Assembly (NCBI GenBank): GCA_963777595.1 | Contig: CAVZRE010000073.1 | Span: 1-64,000, forward strand | DNA: 64,000 bases | Origin: CAVVFX01 sp963777595 | GTDB lineage: Bacteria > Acidobacteriota > Terriglobia > Bryobacterales > Bryobacteraceae | Direction of reading: 5' to 3' | In this document: positions 26,468-35,593 of the stretch, piece by piece | Numbering within the stretch: the stretch's first letter is position 1 | Layout of the letters: each line of letters opens with the position of its first letter | Made by a program: the position numbers and the translations under genes | Notes under the pieces: generated by a model | Database searches by the model: none | The model's input: the letters and a program-made list of their open reading frames with translations, nothing else | What the model was told of the DNA's origin: nothing

Positions 26468-28070
26468 CTAATGCCCGGCGGAAACGGATACACGGCCCAT
26501 CGTCTTTGATTTGCTGAACTTCGGCCAGTTGAAACCGTAGAATGCCACAAACGCGAAACACACCATCGGAACGATAAACCCGCGCGACATGTCATACTTG
26601 TCCGCTACCAGTCCCATCAGCTTAGGCAATATCGCACCGCCCATAATAGCCATCACGATAAATGACGACGCGCGCTTCGCTCTCGCGCCCAGGCCGTGGA
26701 TCCCGAGAGCAAAGATCGTCGGGAACATGATGGACATGAAGAAGTAGCTCAGGAACACCGCCGCCACCGAAATCCAACCCAGCTTCAGAAAGATCGCAAA
26801 ACAAACCACCACGTTGATCACCCCATACGCACAGAGCACGGTGTGAGCGGAATACTTCTTGAGAATCGCCGCACCGCTAATTCGCCCCAGCAGGAAACAG
26901 GAAAAGCCGAGCGTTGCCAGCCCTTGCGATGCGCCCTGTTCGCTAATGTGCATCGCCCCATTCTTGCCGACCTCGAACCACTGGTGCAGCCAGCCCGGAG
27001 GCCCACGCTGCTGGAACTGCCGGAACTTCCTCCGTCATATAGTTGATAAAAAAGCTGAAGATCCCCGCCTGGGCCGCTACATAGAAAAACTGCGTCACGA
27101 TCGCGCCGGTAAAATGAGGGTGCGACCAGATACTGTGATGACTGATCCCTCGCGCCTTCGGAATCAAAAGCAGCGCTGCGCCCCCAACGGACACTGCGCC
27201 GCCCGCCCATAGAATCGTCTCGATGACGCTCTCCTCCAACCCGATCGTCTGCATCACCACCCATAGGATCATTCCGCATGCAAAAATCAACACTGCGGAA
27301 TTGAGTAACAACAGGGAGTACACGATTCCACGAGGGATCTCCCGATCTTCAGCTCCGCTACTGGCATCGTCTCCCTCAACGTGGTACTCATCCTCCGACT
27401 TGATGTCGGGAACATTCGAGAAAAAAAAGACCACCGCCAGCACGACGACGATAATCGCAATACACATATACGGGATATACAAGGTCTGGCTTCCCGTGCT
27501 CTCGCCCGCGGAGTTCTTCGAATAGAAAAAGAAGCCGGCAATAATTGGCCCCGTGATCCATCCGATTCCGTTGCAGGACTGGGCAAGGTTGATGCGGGTA
27601 GCCGCGAACTCTTTGGGCCCCAAGACCGTGGTGTAAGGATTGGCGATGGTTTCGAGGAATGTCAGACCTGCGGCGATCGCGCAAACACCCGCAAGGTAGG
27701 CCGCGAAAGCAGTTGCCGGTGAGACGCTGCCTTCATGCACCAACGAGTTGATGTGAGTTGCCGGGATGAACCAGAATCCGCCCGCGGCGACAATCAGCAA
27801 CCCGGTAATGATGCCCCCTTTGTACCCCAGCTTCGTCGCCAGCCATCCCGCTGGAATGGACATCAGGAAGTATCCGAGATAGTGCGCAAATTGCACCCAC
27901 GCCGATTGAGACTTGCTTAAGTGCAGCTCATCCTGAAAATGCTTGTCCATCATGTCGATCATCCCGTTGCAAACTCCCCAGAGGAGAAACAACGAACTGA
28001 CCAAAATGAATGTGAACAGCAGGTTCGTCCCGTCCGGCAGGACGAAGAGCGGCTTCTTGGCGGTCTTCAT
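26468..28070 (-). CDS. FucP-like sugar:H+ symporter, MFS (one frameshift)
   Basis: About 533 aa once joined. It has 12 TM helices and FucP-family motifs: FILVSSLFLLWGVCNGMIDMMDKHFQ in TM1, AHYLGYFLMSIPAGWLATKLGYKGGI and LGFSCFLLGRISGAAILKK. It imports fucose or a related sugar with protons. The frame breaks at the GGGC of 26993-26996. Removing one base restores ASGWLHQWFEVGKNGAMHISEQGASQ, the family's TM8-TM9 region. Start is uncertain: ATG at 28070 (MKTAKKP) or an in-frame GTG at 28097; neither has a clear ribosome binding site. The acidic insert between TM6 and TM7 is longer than in E. coli FucP. Confidence 0.9.
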
Positions 28071-28132
28071 GAGGTTTGCAAACGATTCTATCAACACCGC
28101 CGGGAAGCGTGTGGAAGTAGATGGGGAAGATT

Positions 28133-28945
28133 TTACCGGTTCTTGGCGGCGACTGACCCCGGGGCTGGTCGGACCCGCTTATAATTCTCGAAGGAAATCG
28201 TCTCATTGATCGTGCGATTCTTCACCAACATAATCCTGGCGACTCCATTCACGTCAATTTCCTTCGGCATCCAGGTCTCGCCGTCTATCCTCACTTGCTT
28301 CATCGTGATGTGCGCTCCCGGCCCGATTCGAGCCAGCACCCAGCCGAATGAAATCGGATCGACAACTTCCGCGACCGCCTTGGTCCATCGCACATCCTGC
28401 TCATCAATCCACAGTGTTCCTTCAATGCTTGAGAACAGGCGCGCATTTCGCGATTTGGGAACATAACCTGGTTTCGGAGTCAGCTTGATCATGAAGTTGG
28501 GACGTCCGTTTAGCGTCTCGTGCCCCAACAGCTTCATATTGAAAGCATCCGGAATCTCATAGAGAAACTGCCGCTCCTCTTCATACTTGCGAATGCGGCG
28601 AAGCCGCTGTTCCCGACTCTCTTCGTCGCGCGCCTTAATCAATTTCTGATAGCGATCTGCTTCCTTCCGAGCTTCTTCAGCGTCCAGAGCATGACCATCC
28701 TTGGCAATCAGTCGGCTGGCCGGAGTGCCGTCGACTACATTGACCTGCGACACCTCAACGCTCTTGGGAAGTCCGGATGCGGACCTGCTGATTTCCCGCT
28801 CCGTGTAAGTGAAATCGAGAGCGGCTTTCCAATCTTTCTGGTAGTTGGCGATCGACTGGGCGACAATGTCGCGCGGGCTGGCCTCCACACACCACCCGCA
28901 CTGGTTGATCAAACCTGCTACAGCGAACAGGGCTAAGGTTCTCAC
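28133..28945 (-). CDS. Exported LolA-like protein of unknown function
   Basis: 270 aa from GTG 28945 (MRTLALFAVAGLINQC), which gives a signal peptide. A longer in-frame reading to 29122 lacks a signal and overlaps the divergent rbsA-like gene. It has a charged helical middle (EARKEADRYQKLIKARDEESREQRLRRIRKYEEE). The C-terminal half is beta-rich, with GHETLNGRPNFMIKLTPKPGY, GTLWIDEQDVRWTKAVAEV and DGETWMPKEIDV, the pattern of LolA/LppX-fold and outer-membrane lipoprotein-sorting proteins. Gene product not recognised further. Confidence 0.7.
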   Translation of the reverse strand: MRTLALFAVAGLINQCGWCVEASPRDIVAQSIANYQKDWKAALDFTYTEREISRSASGLPKSVEVSQVNVVDGTPASRLIAKDGHALDAEEARKEADRYQKLIKARDEESREQRLRRIRKYEEERQFLYEIPDAFNMKLLGHETLNGRPNFMIKLTPKPGYVPKSRNARLFSSIEGTLWIDEQDVRWTKAVAEVVDPISFGWVLARIGPGAHITMKQVRIDGETWMPKEIDVNGVARIMLVKNRTINETISFENYKRVRPAPGSVAAKNR

Positions 28946-29032
28946 GTAGCAATGAAAAGCACGATTGGGGCCAAAGCCTGAACCATCCGGGGACCGTGCA
29001 CTACTGTAAACTGTTGTGGACGCGGGGAGTCT

Positions 29033-30478
29033 GTGCTCGAACTTAAGAACATCCGGAAAAGTTATGGCGGCGTGCCGGCACTCAAAGACGGCAATCTTCG
29101 GGTCTCGGCGGGTGAAGTCCACCTCCTGCTCGGTGAAAACGGTGCGGGCAAATCGACCTTGATGAAGATTGTCGCCGGAATGGTGGAGCGGGATGGCGGT
29201 GAAATGCGCTGGAACGGAACGCCCGTCAACGTCCGCACCCCAGCCGAAGCCTCAGCCATTGGCGTCGCCATGGTTCACCAAGAGTCTCTCCTGGCGCCCC
29301 ACCTCACAGTAGCGGAAAACATCTTCCTCGGATCCGAGCCGGTAAATCGCCTGGGATGGCTGAGGCGCGGCAGCATGCTACGAAGTGCACAGCGCCTGAT
29401 TGAGGAACACCATTTTCCTTTAAGTCCCGAATGGCGTGTCGGACGCTTGAGCCCCGCTGGTAAACAATTGGTCGAGATTTGCCGTGCGCTGCACAACGGG
29501 TCCAGTCTGCTCATCTTTGACGAGCCGACATCCTCCCTCACCATGGCCGAGAGCGCGGAGGTGATGCGCATTGTCAAAGAACTGCGGGACCGAAAGATGG
29601 GCGTCATCTACATCACACACCGCCTCGAAGAACTCCGGGCCATCGGAGATCGCGTGACCGTGCTGCGCGACGGACACACCGTGCATGACGGAGCGCTCGC
29701 TGCCATCTCGACCGACGAGCTGATTACCCACATGGTCGGTCGGAAACTGTCGGCGGTCTACCAAAGAGAGAGTTATCCACCGGGAGCCGCGCTGCTTGAG
29801 GTGCGGCGACTGAATGTGGGCGCTCGGCTCATCGATATCTCACTCACCTTGCGCGCAGGCGAAATCGTCGGCATGGCCGGTTTGATCGGAGCCGGACGCA
29901 CCGAGTTGTGCCGGGCCATCTTCGGCATAGACCAGCCGGACTCCGGCGAAATTTTGCTCGCTGGCCGCCCTCTTCATGTGAACTCACCGCAAGATGCCGT
30001 CGCCGCTGGCATCGCCCTTGTCACCGAGGACCGCCAGATCACCGGCCTTGCTACCAAGCTGCCAGTCTCGTTCAATATGACACTCGCCAATACCGATCGG
30101 ATCTGTCGGTGGGGCGTCCTCGATCTCGAGCGCCAGAACCTCGTGACCGCGGAGTTCCAGAAAAAATTGCGCATCCGCATGGCTGGCCCCAGGCAGCTCG
30201 CCGGACGCCTGAGCGGCGGCAATCAACAGAAAGTGGTGATCGCAAAATGGCTGTTTCGCAATCCGCGGGTATTTCTCTTCGATGAGCCGACCCGGGGCAT
30301 TGACGTCGGTGCAAAGGTGGAGGTTTTCGAAGTGATGGATGAATTGGCGCGCTCCGGCGCGGCGGTCCTGATGGTGAGTTCGGAGATGCAGGAACTGCTG
30401 CAGGTCGCCGATCGCATCCTCGTCATGAGGCAGGGACAGATCGCCGGTGAGCTTCCTGGAGCAACCACTCAGGAATGA
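29033..30478 (+). CDS. Sugar ABC transporter, two-domain ATP-binding protein (RbsA/XylG type)
   Basis: 481 aa from GTG 29033 with GGGGAG just upstream. It has two fused nucleotide-binding domains. The first has Walker A GENGAGKST, signature LSPAGKQL and Walker B LLIFDEPTS. The second has the degenerate Walker A of this family (GLIGAGRTEL), signature LSGGNQQK and Walker B VFLFDEPTRG. It powers uptake of a pentose, hexose or similar solute. It is followed 33 bases later by the permease. The periplasmic binding protein is not in the window. Confidence 0.94.
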   Translation: MLELKNIRKSYGGVPALKDGNLRVSAGEVHLLLGENGAGKSTLMKIVAGMVERDGGEMRWNGTPVNVRTPAEASAIGVAMVHQESLLAPHLTVAENIFLGSEPVNRLGWLRRGSMLRSAQRLIEEHHFPLSPEWRVGRLSPAGKQLVEICRALHNGSSLLIFDEPTSSLTMAESAEVMRIVKELRDRKMGVIYITHRLEELRAIGDRVTVLRDGHTVHDGALAAISTDELITHMVGRKLSAVYQRESYPPGAALLEVRRLNVGARLIDISLTLRAGEIVGMAGLIGAGRTELCRAIFGIDQPDSGEILLAGRPLHVNSPQDAVAAGIALVTEDRQITGLATKLPVSFNMTLANTDRICRWGVLDLERQNLVTAEFQKKLRIRMAGPRQLAGRLSGGNQQKVVIAKWLFRNPRVFLFDEPTRGIDVGAKVEVFEVMDELARSGAAVLMVSSEMQELLQVADRILVMRQGQIAGELPGATTQE

Positions 30479-30511
30479 GATCCTGCGCCTCGCGGCCTTG
30501 GAGGTGAAGCA

Positions 30512-31491
30512 GTGAGTACGGCCGGAGCGGCAATCGTGCCGCCGGAACGCCGTGTTTCGCTGCAGAAACTTTTGCCATTCGCCAGCCTCATCATTTTGTT
30601 TATAGGTTTGGCGATCGCGTCCCCGCATTTTCTAACACGCACCAATCTGTCCAGCGTGGTCGCGCCAGACTGCCGTGATCAACATCATGGCGCTCGGAAT
30701 GACCATCATCATCATCTCCGGTGGCATCGACCTTTCGGTGGGCGCGATCCTCGCGATGGGCGGCTTGCTGGGCACCATGGCAATGGCGAAGGGTATGCCC
30801 ATCATGGTCGGAGTAGCCGTCGGAATTCTGACCGGCTTGGGATGCGGATTGCTGAATGGCGCTTTGATCGCGCGCCTCAGGATTGCGCCGTTCATCGTAA
30901 CTCTCGGCACGCTCGGCATCTTTCGTGGAGCGACGCTCATCATTTCGAATGGGCTGCCGGTCCATGAGATCCCCCCAGGCTTCTCGTATCTCGGCGAGGG
31001 AAATTTTCTCTATGTGCCTTTTGTCCTGTGGCTGCTGTTACTGTGCGCGGTCGCCGTGCACTTCATTCTGGATCACACCAAGCTCGGACGTTATGCATTC
31101 GCTATCGGCAGCAATCCCGCCGCTGCGATTTACGCGGGCATCCCGGTAAGCGGATACACCATCGCTGTCTATGCAATCGGCGGCATGCTGACTGGGCTCT
31201 CCGGAATGATCGAAGCCTCGCGCCTGATGACGGGACAACCAACTGCCGGTCAAGGTTATGAACTCCAAGCCATCGCGGCGGTGGTGATTGGCGGCGGAAG
31301 TTTGACCGGAGGGGAAGGGAGCGTAGCAGGAACGTTGATCGGCGCGTTCATCATGGGTCTTGCTTTCGAACGGCAGCGATCTCCTCGGGATTTCGAACTA
31401 CGTGCAGCAGGTGGTGATCGGCGCAGTGATCATCCTCGCAGTGACAGTCGATGAAGTGCGCAAACGCAGAAGCTTGAGCGGAGGCGCGTGA
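30512..31491 (+). CDS. Sugar ABC transporter permease (RbsC type, two frameshifts)
   Basis: About 325 aa when repaired. RbsC-family hallmarks are present: GMTIIIISGGIDLSVGAILAMGG, GCGLLNGALIARLRIAPFIVTLGTL, GSNPAAAIYAGIPV and AVVIGGGSLTGGEGSVAGTLIGA. Removing one base at 30662 joins LSSVV to RQTAVINIMALG. Removing one T at 31360-31361 joins GAFIMGL to LSNGSDLLGISNYVQQVVIGAVIILAV, ending at the TGA of 31489. Both junctions match the family exactly, so these are read as insertion errors. It forms the channel for the RbsA-like ATPase. Confidence 0.92.
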
Positions 31492-31554
31492 CGTTGCGCC
31501 GCGTCCGAACGTATGCTCCACGATTTCGAGTTGCCCTCTTCATGCTCGGCACAT

Positions 31555-31583
31555 AAAAAAGGCCCCGGCGAACCGGGGCCTTT
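31555..31583. terminator. Bidirectional terminator between the RbsC-like gene and the small basic peptide gene
   Basis: GGCCCCGG-CGAA-CCGGGGCC with AAAAAA on one side and TTT on the other. On the minus strand it is AAAGGCCCCGG-TTCG-CCGGGGCCTTTTTT, a textbook intrinsic terminator for the gene at 31617-31679. On the plus strand it can also stop the ABC transcript ending at 31491. Confidence 0.93.
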
Positions 31584-31616
31584 AGTTAAATCTGCGTCCT
31601 GTCTGGAACGCCGCGG

Positions 31617-31679
31617 CTACTTCTTTTTCTTCGGAGCAGCTTTCTTCTTTGCGGCGGCTTTCTTGGCTGCGTTCTTCAT
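31617..31679 (-). CDS. 20-residue Lys/Ala-rich basic peptide
   Basis: ATG at 31679, stop TAG at 31617-31619. The peptide begins MKNAAKKAAA and ends PKKKK: 10 Lys, 7 Ala, one Pro, one Asn and no acidic or hydrophobic core residues. Three features support a real gene: a purine-rich AGGGAG about 10 bases before the ATG, a perfect intrinsic terminator 34 bases after the stop, and an AT-rich upstream region with a palindrome. It resembles the Lys/Ala/Pro tails of bacterial histone-H1-like proteins, so nucleic-acid binding is the obvious guess. Function is unproven. Confidence 0.7.
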   Translation of the reverse strand: MKNAAKKAAAKKKAAPKKKK

Positions 31680-31683
31680 TGAT

Positions 31684-31735
31684 GTGATTCTCCCTAACAT
31701 CAAATTTTGCGATTTGAAAAATCGCAATGTGATTC
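31684..31735 (-). promoter_or_regulatory. Palindrome and direct repeats upstream of the basic peptide gene
   Basis: Perfect inverted repeat TTGCGATTT-GAA-AAATCGCAA at 31707-31727. Read on the minus strand it is flanked by two copies of GAATCACAT, one just outside the palindrome and one overlapping the ribosome-binding region. The layout suggests an operator or leader hairpin controlling the small gene. Confidence 0.55.
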
Positions 31736-32195
31736 ATATATAAGAGTTCTTCGCGAAGAAAGTCAAGAGAAAAATGTAGAGGCCCTCCACTGAAGGTTTG
31801 TACCCTGCCCGAATCAAGGCTTGCGGCACTCGTCGGACACCATCGCAGACGCAGTTTGATCCCCTTGGTCTCACGGCGCAGGCGACTCGGATGTCGATTC
31901 TCGACCAACAGGAACCGTTGCATTTCACCATCTCGTTACCACAAGAGATCGATCTCTTCAGATCCGTCGCTCGTGATCTCCGTCTCGTGAGTTCAAGCGT
32001 TGCCGCTGGCTGCTGGAATTTCTCCGCGTCCTTTTTGCAGGCATCTTTGTGATGGAGCCGATTCGTCTCGACTCACCACCTCGCCCTCGCTTCGTCTGAG
32101 ACGCGAAGAAAATTTCCGCCGCAAATCACGAGCGCCGGTCCTTCACGATTTCAAAGTTGTGCCGCGAAACTCTCCGGCTTTTCGGTCAGCGTCGT
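31736..32195. other. Intergenic region, no gene recognised
   Basis: About 460 bases upstream of the basic peptide gene and downstream of the secreted protein ending at 32196. Short open frames on either strand have no family resemblance, signal or ribosome binding site. The first 20 bases are AT-rich and probably contain the peptide gene's promoter. Confidence 0.5.
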
Positions 32196-32999
32196 CTAAC
32201 GCAAAATCTTAACCGTGAAATCCAGCGTCTGGTTCGTCGGTGAAATGCTGATCTGCAAAGGCACGTTGTGCGCTGGAGTCTCCGGACGCACCGTCAGAGT
32301 GAGCACCGCAGTCTCGTTGCCCTTCAGTTCAGTCTTGTCGAAGCTCGCGCTGATCCCTGTCTCCGACAGCGCTTTGGTCGGACAGGTAATGGAAAGTGAA
32401 GCCAATCCCGGCAGCGTGTTAGTCACTCTGAGCGTCTGAGGTTGGCTTGCGGAGAGCTCCACATGAGTGCGATCGAGCTTCAGCGCCGATTGCAACGCGG
32501 CGATTGAAATCGTCGGCATGGTCGGCATCGCAGCCGCTTTAACGCCCCCGGTGTCCGGAGGAGTTTTCACATCGCCAAACGGTGTGTGCCGGGAAGCCTC
32601 TTTGTTGTAATACCAGCACCACTTCCCGTTCTCTATTTTCCAAAAGCTGGCAAATGGCATGTCCATGATCTTGCCGCCAGCCCAGGCAAGCAGTACGGGC
32701 ATGGCCCCGACGACGACCGCCTTCGCCTTTGTAAAGTTGTCGGAATATTCGATGTTGCCGATTTTGAACCCATGGAGCTCCGGCTTGCTCAAAGCATAGA
32801 AATCATCCTTCGACTCTTCTGCGACGAGCTGTTCGGCTTGACGGTACTTGGCAGCTACATGGTCGTCATAAAACTCCTTGATTCGCGCTCGTAGCGCATC
32901 GTCCACATCTTGCGGCGGCTTGTCCAGCTTCTGGTCAGGAACCGGAGTCTGTGCTGGAAGAATCAGCGCGAGGAGGAAAAATGTCAGGAGGCGATACAT
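32196..32999 (-). CDS. Secreted protein of unknown function
   Basis: 267 aa. Signal peptide at 1-17 (MYRLLTFFLLALILPAQ). Residues about 35-130 look like a small alpha/beta domain (ARIKEFYDDHVAAKYRQAEQLVAEESKDDFY...WKIENGKWCWYYNKE), similar in style to SnoaL/NTF2-like scaffolds but without a recognisable motif. Residues about 165-267 look like an Ig-like beta-sandwich (LRVTNTLPGLASLSIT, LKGNETAVLTLTVRPETPAHNVPLQISISPTNQTLDFTV). Likely periplasmic or surface. I do not recognise the gene. Confidence 0.78.
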   Translation of the reverse strand: MYRLLTFFLLALILPAQTPVPDQKLDKPPQDVDDALRARIKEFYDDHVAAKYRQAEQLVAEESKDDFYALSKPELHGFKIGNIEYSDNFTKAKAVVVGAMPVLLAWAGGKIMDMPFASFWKIENGKWCWYYNKEASRHTPFGDVKTPPDTGGVKAAAMPTMPTISIAALQSALKLDRTHVELSASQPQTLRVTNTLPGLASLSITCPTKALSETGISASFDKTELKGNETAVLTLTVRPETPAHNVPLQISISPTNQTLDFTVKILR

Positions 33000-33340
33000 A
33001 GGACTATCAACAATAATTCTAACGAATGCCGCATACGATAGGTTGCCTCAAGGAAAGGAATGCCGAATGGAAAACCAGGGGATTGGCCTCAGGGTGTGGA
33101 TCTTGGATCTCGCTCGATCCTGCCGTGGTGGCAACGTGGGGATATCAGAGCTCAATCGGGATAGGGAAACTTTCGCGGCTCTTCCCTCCCCTCCGACCCT
33201 GTCAAGCTCCACTGAAGGGATGGCGGGCGCATGGCCAGCCATGAGAGGCGCTTACTACTCTTCACGATCGCGGTCCACGCGTTCGGCTCATACCCTCGCT
33301 TCTTTTCACCTTCGAGCCGTCGAACATGCTCGGCACAACA
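33000..33340. other. Intergenic region, no gene recognised
   Basis: About 340 bases between two minus-strand secreted-protein genes. It includes CATGCTCGGCACA at 33325-33337, directly beyond a terminator T-run. The same 13-mer lies at 31540-31552 beyond the terminator of the basic peptide gene. Nothing else stands out. Confidence 0.5.
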
Positions 33341-33371
33341 AAAAAAGGGAGGAGCCGGAGCTCCTCCCTTT
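33341..33371 (-). terminator. Intrinsic terminator of the secreted protein gene ending at 33395
   Basis: On the minus strand: AAAGGGAGGAGC-TCCG-GCTCCTCCC followed by TTTTTTTG. 9-bp GC-rich stem, 4-base loop, seven T. It starts about 25 bases after the stop codon. Confidence 0.92.
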
Positions 33372-33394
33372 CAACAACCTACTAGCTAAACAAA

Positions 33395-35166
33395 CTACTG
33401 GTTGAGGCCTTCACCACCACCCGCAACTCCAGTGAGGTGAGCATCGCTGGCGTTACGAACGTTGGAAGTACCGGCGGCGGAGGGCTGCAGGGCAGGCGTC
33501 GGGATAACCGAAGCCAGGTAGCCTTGCGACAGACCGCGACCAGGCTGACCGTAGCCATCGCTGATGAAGGCGAAGCCGTGGCCAAACTGGAAGTTACAAA
33601 CGGCAATCATGTAACCCTGGAAGCCGGCCGCTGCGGACGACACCAAGTTTGTATAAGCACTGCCGGATGCAATCGACGGAGTGGTTGTCGCGGTTCCCGC
33701 GGCTGGGCCACTACCATACCAGTTGAGTGTGCAAGTACCATTCTGAGCCGCCGTACCGAACGGATCAGTAGAGGTGTTAGCAATTTCGAAGCCGGTGTCA
33801 AACCCAGCCTGATTGGTCATGAAGGTGAACAATAGGTCAGTCTGGCAAGCGGAGATCGTGATGATCGGCGTCAACACCGAGGTGTCGGCAAACCTTGGAA
33901 TACCGAACGTCGGATTGAGGTTCGTGATTTCAGCGGACGTCGGAGCGTAGGTCGCGGATACGAGAATCGAACCAACGGCCGGGGTGCTCGGCGGCGTGTA
34001 AGCGTAAATGACCGTCACCGGGACGAAGAACGTGTCGATGGCGATGGGCTGCTGAGTGATGACCTGATAGGTAACCGAACCCGAGGTGGACAGCGTGATT
34101 GCGCTGCCGGCCAGAGAGAACGAACCTGTGTCACCGCCCGTGGTTGCCTGCGCAGAGCTTGCCTGCGTACCAGTGCAAGTCGCGGCGCCGCAAATCGTGA
34201 CCGGAAGAGTAAGGGTCACGCCTGCGGGAATGTTGCTGAAGTTAACACGGATGCGAGTGGCGGAGTCGGCCATACCAGGCGTGTTACCCAACGAATTCGT
34301 GAAGGAAACGAGTGGGAAGAAGCGTCTGCGATTCCGTGTTGATGTTACCGGAATACCACGCGCCAGGAGTGTTATTATTCGCAGCTGTCCCCGTTGTCGA
34401 CCCAAATGGAGGGATCGGGCCGGTGACGACTGCAGGCGACTTGAACGCAGTCTGAACGAGTTCCTTGATCTGCAGAGTGCTGACGATCGTGCCAGCTGGT
34501 GCCCGTCGATGTGCACTGTGAGAAGCTGTAAGGCACGCTCTGGTTCGTCGATGAAGTCAAAGATACGCTTAAGCTCGACTGAGCAACGCCCAGGACCAGG
34601 CTGCCCTGGTTCTGAATCGGGAAGGTTCCCAGAACGGTACCGCTGATGAAAGTACCGGCTGCTACCGTATTCGCGTTCAAACGAACGTTGGTGATGCGCA
34701 ACTGAAATGCGTTGTTGTTCGGCTGACCGGTCGGCAATGTGAAGTTGGTAAACACCAAAGCTCCATTCTGCAGGAAGCCTTGTGCCGGAGCAAATGTGCT
34801 TCCGCAGGTCACGCCATACGTGGGAGAACTGCCTGTCGTCGACGTACAATCGTCGATTAACAGCGCGGCTTCCGTTGGGATGCTGGACGGGACGGTTGTT
34901 CCCGAATATAGCTGGCGGCTCGTGATCGAAGTCCCGCTCACATACAGTGAAACTGTCTGTGCTGCGGTCTGGGATCCGACCGGAGTGCCCGTGCACTGGA
35001 TGAATAATGTCGCCTGCCGGCTCCGTAATGACCTTCCTGCCGCATGAGTTGGCTGGTTGGCTACAAACGCCGTACAGTTAGGACCTGCGCGCTTGCCGGT
35101 ACCGCTGCGCCAATAATCATGACGAGCGCCGGCAAACACAAAAAACATCTTGCGAAAATCTGCCAT
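33395..35166 (-). CDS. Secreted beta-rich protein, acidobacterial type (several frameshifts)
   Basis: About 590 aa if repaired. ATG at 35166 (MADFRKMFFVFA) has GGAG 8 bases upstream. Dropping one base soon after gives a proper signal peptide (ALVMIIGAAVPASAQ). Further single-base slips in 34950-35110 and 34330-34560 move the frame through LFIQCTGTPVGSQTAAQTVSLYVSG, LPTGQPNNNAFQLRITNVRLNAN and, in the last third, NSLGNTPGMADSATRIRVNFSNIPAGVTLTLPV. Cys occur in pairs (CGAATC, CQTD, CTLNW), suggesting disulfides. It resembles secreted proteins that I associate with Acidobacteriota, but I cannot name the family. A strong terminator follows. Exact frame path needs corrected sequence. Confidence 0.7.
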
Positions 35167-35593
35167 TTCCTTCTCCTTGAAATTGTCGTGTGTGAATCGG
35201 TCGAAGTTCTCTTTCAACCTGAGCCTCAAGCTACAACAAAAATCTTGCTGTACAACCGGGGAACTTCTCCGTGTCGGGCGGAGTAACCGGAAATCCTCAA
35301 GTGGGCGGCCGGGCCGTACAAATCTATCCTCCGATGGGCTTAGTCCAGCCTGATTTAGGCCGGATCATCTACATGTTTAACAACTTAAAACCCACCGGAT
35401 CAATATCAAAATTCCGAGCGGGACAGGATCGCAGAACACTTATTGTTAACGAAGAAATCCAATGTTGTCAATAAAATTCTTTTACAATTACAAATGTCCT
35501 GCGATGCAGTACACCTTCCACCGCTCTTAGCCCTTCAACAATAACGTTTCGGGCTGCAAGTGTCAATCGTTTGACCGCCGGATTGAGAAATTT
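35167..35593. other. Intergenic region between two secreted-protein genes
   Basis: About 430 bases, AT-rich around 35370-35530, upstream of the minus-strand secreted gene at 35166. It likely contains its promoter and a long leader. On the minus strand GGCTGGACTAAGCCC at 35331-35345 could form a short hairpin. No coding region is supported. Confidence 0.45.

Noticed and set aside
26943..28097. Truncated FucP-like symporter as a pseudogene
   Set aside because: A single-base removal restores a full 12-TM protein, and the same error type recurs throughout the window.
31513..31743. Plus-strand frame opposite the basic peptide gene, rich in Phe and Ala
   Set aside because: Its Phe/Ala run is the antisense of the Lys/Ala codons, and the terminator and ribosome site favour the minus strand.
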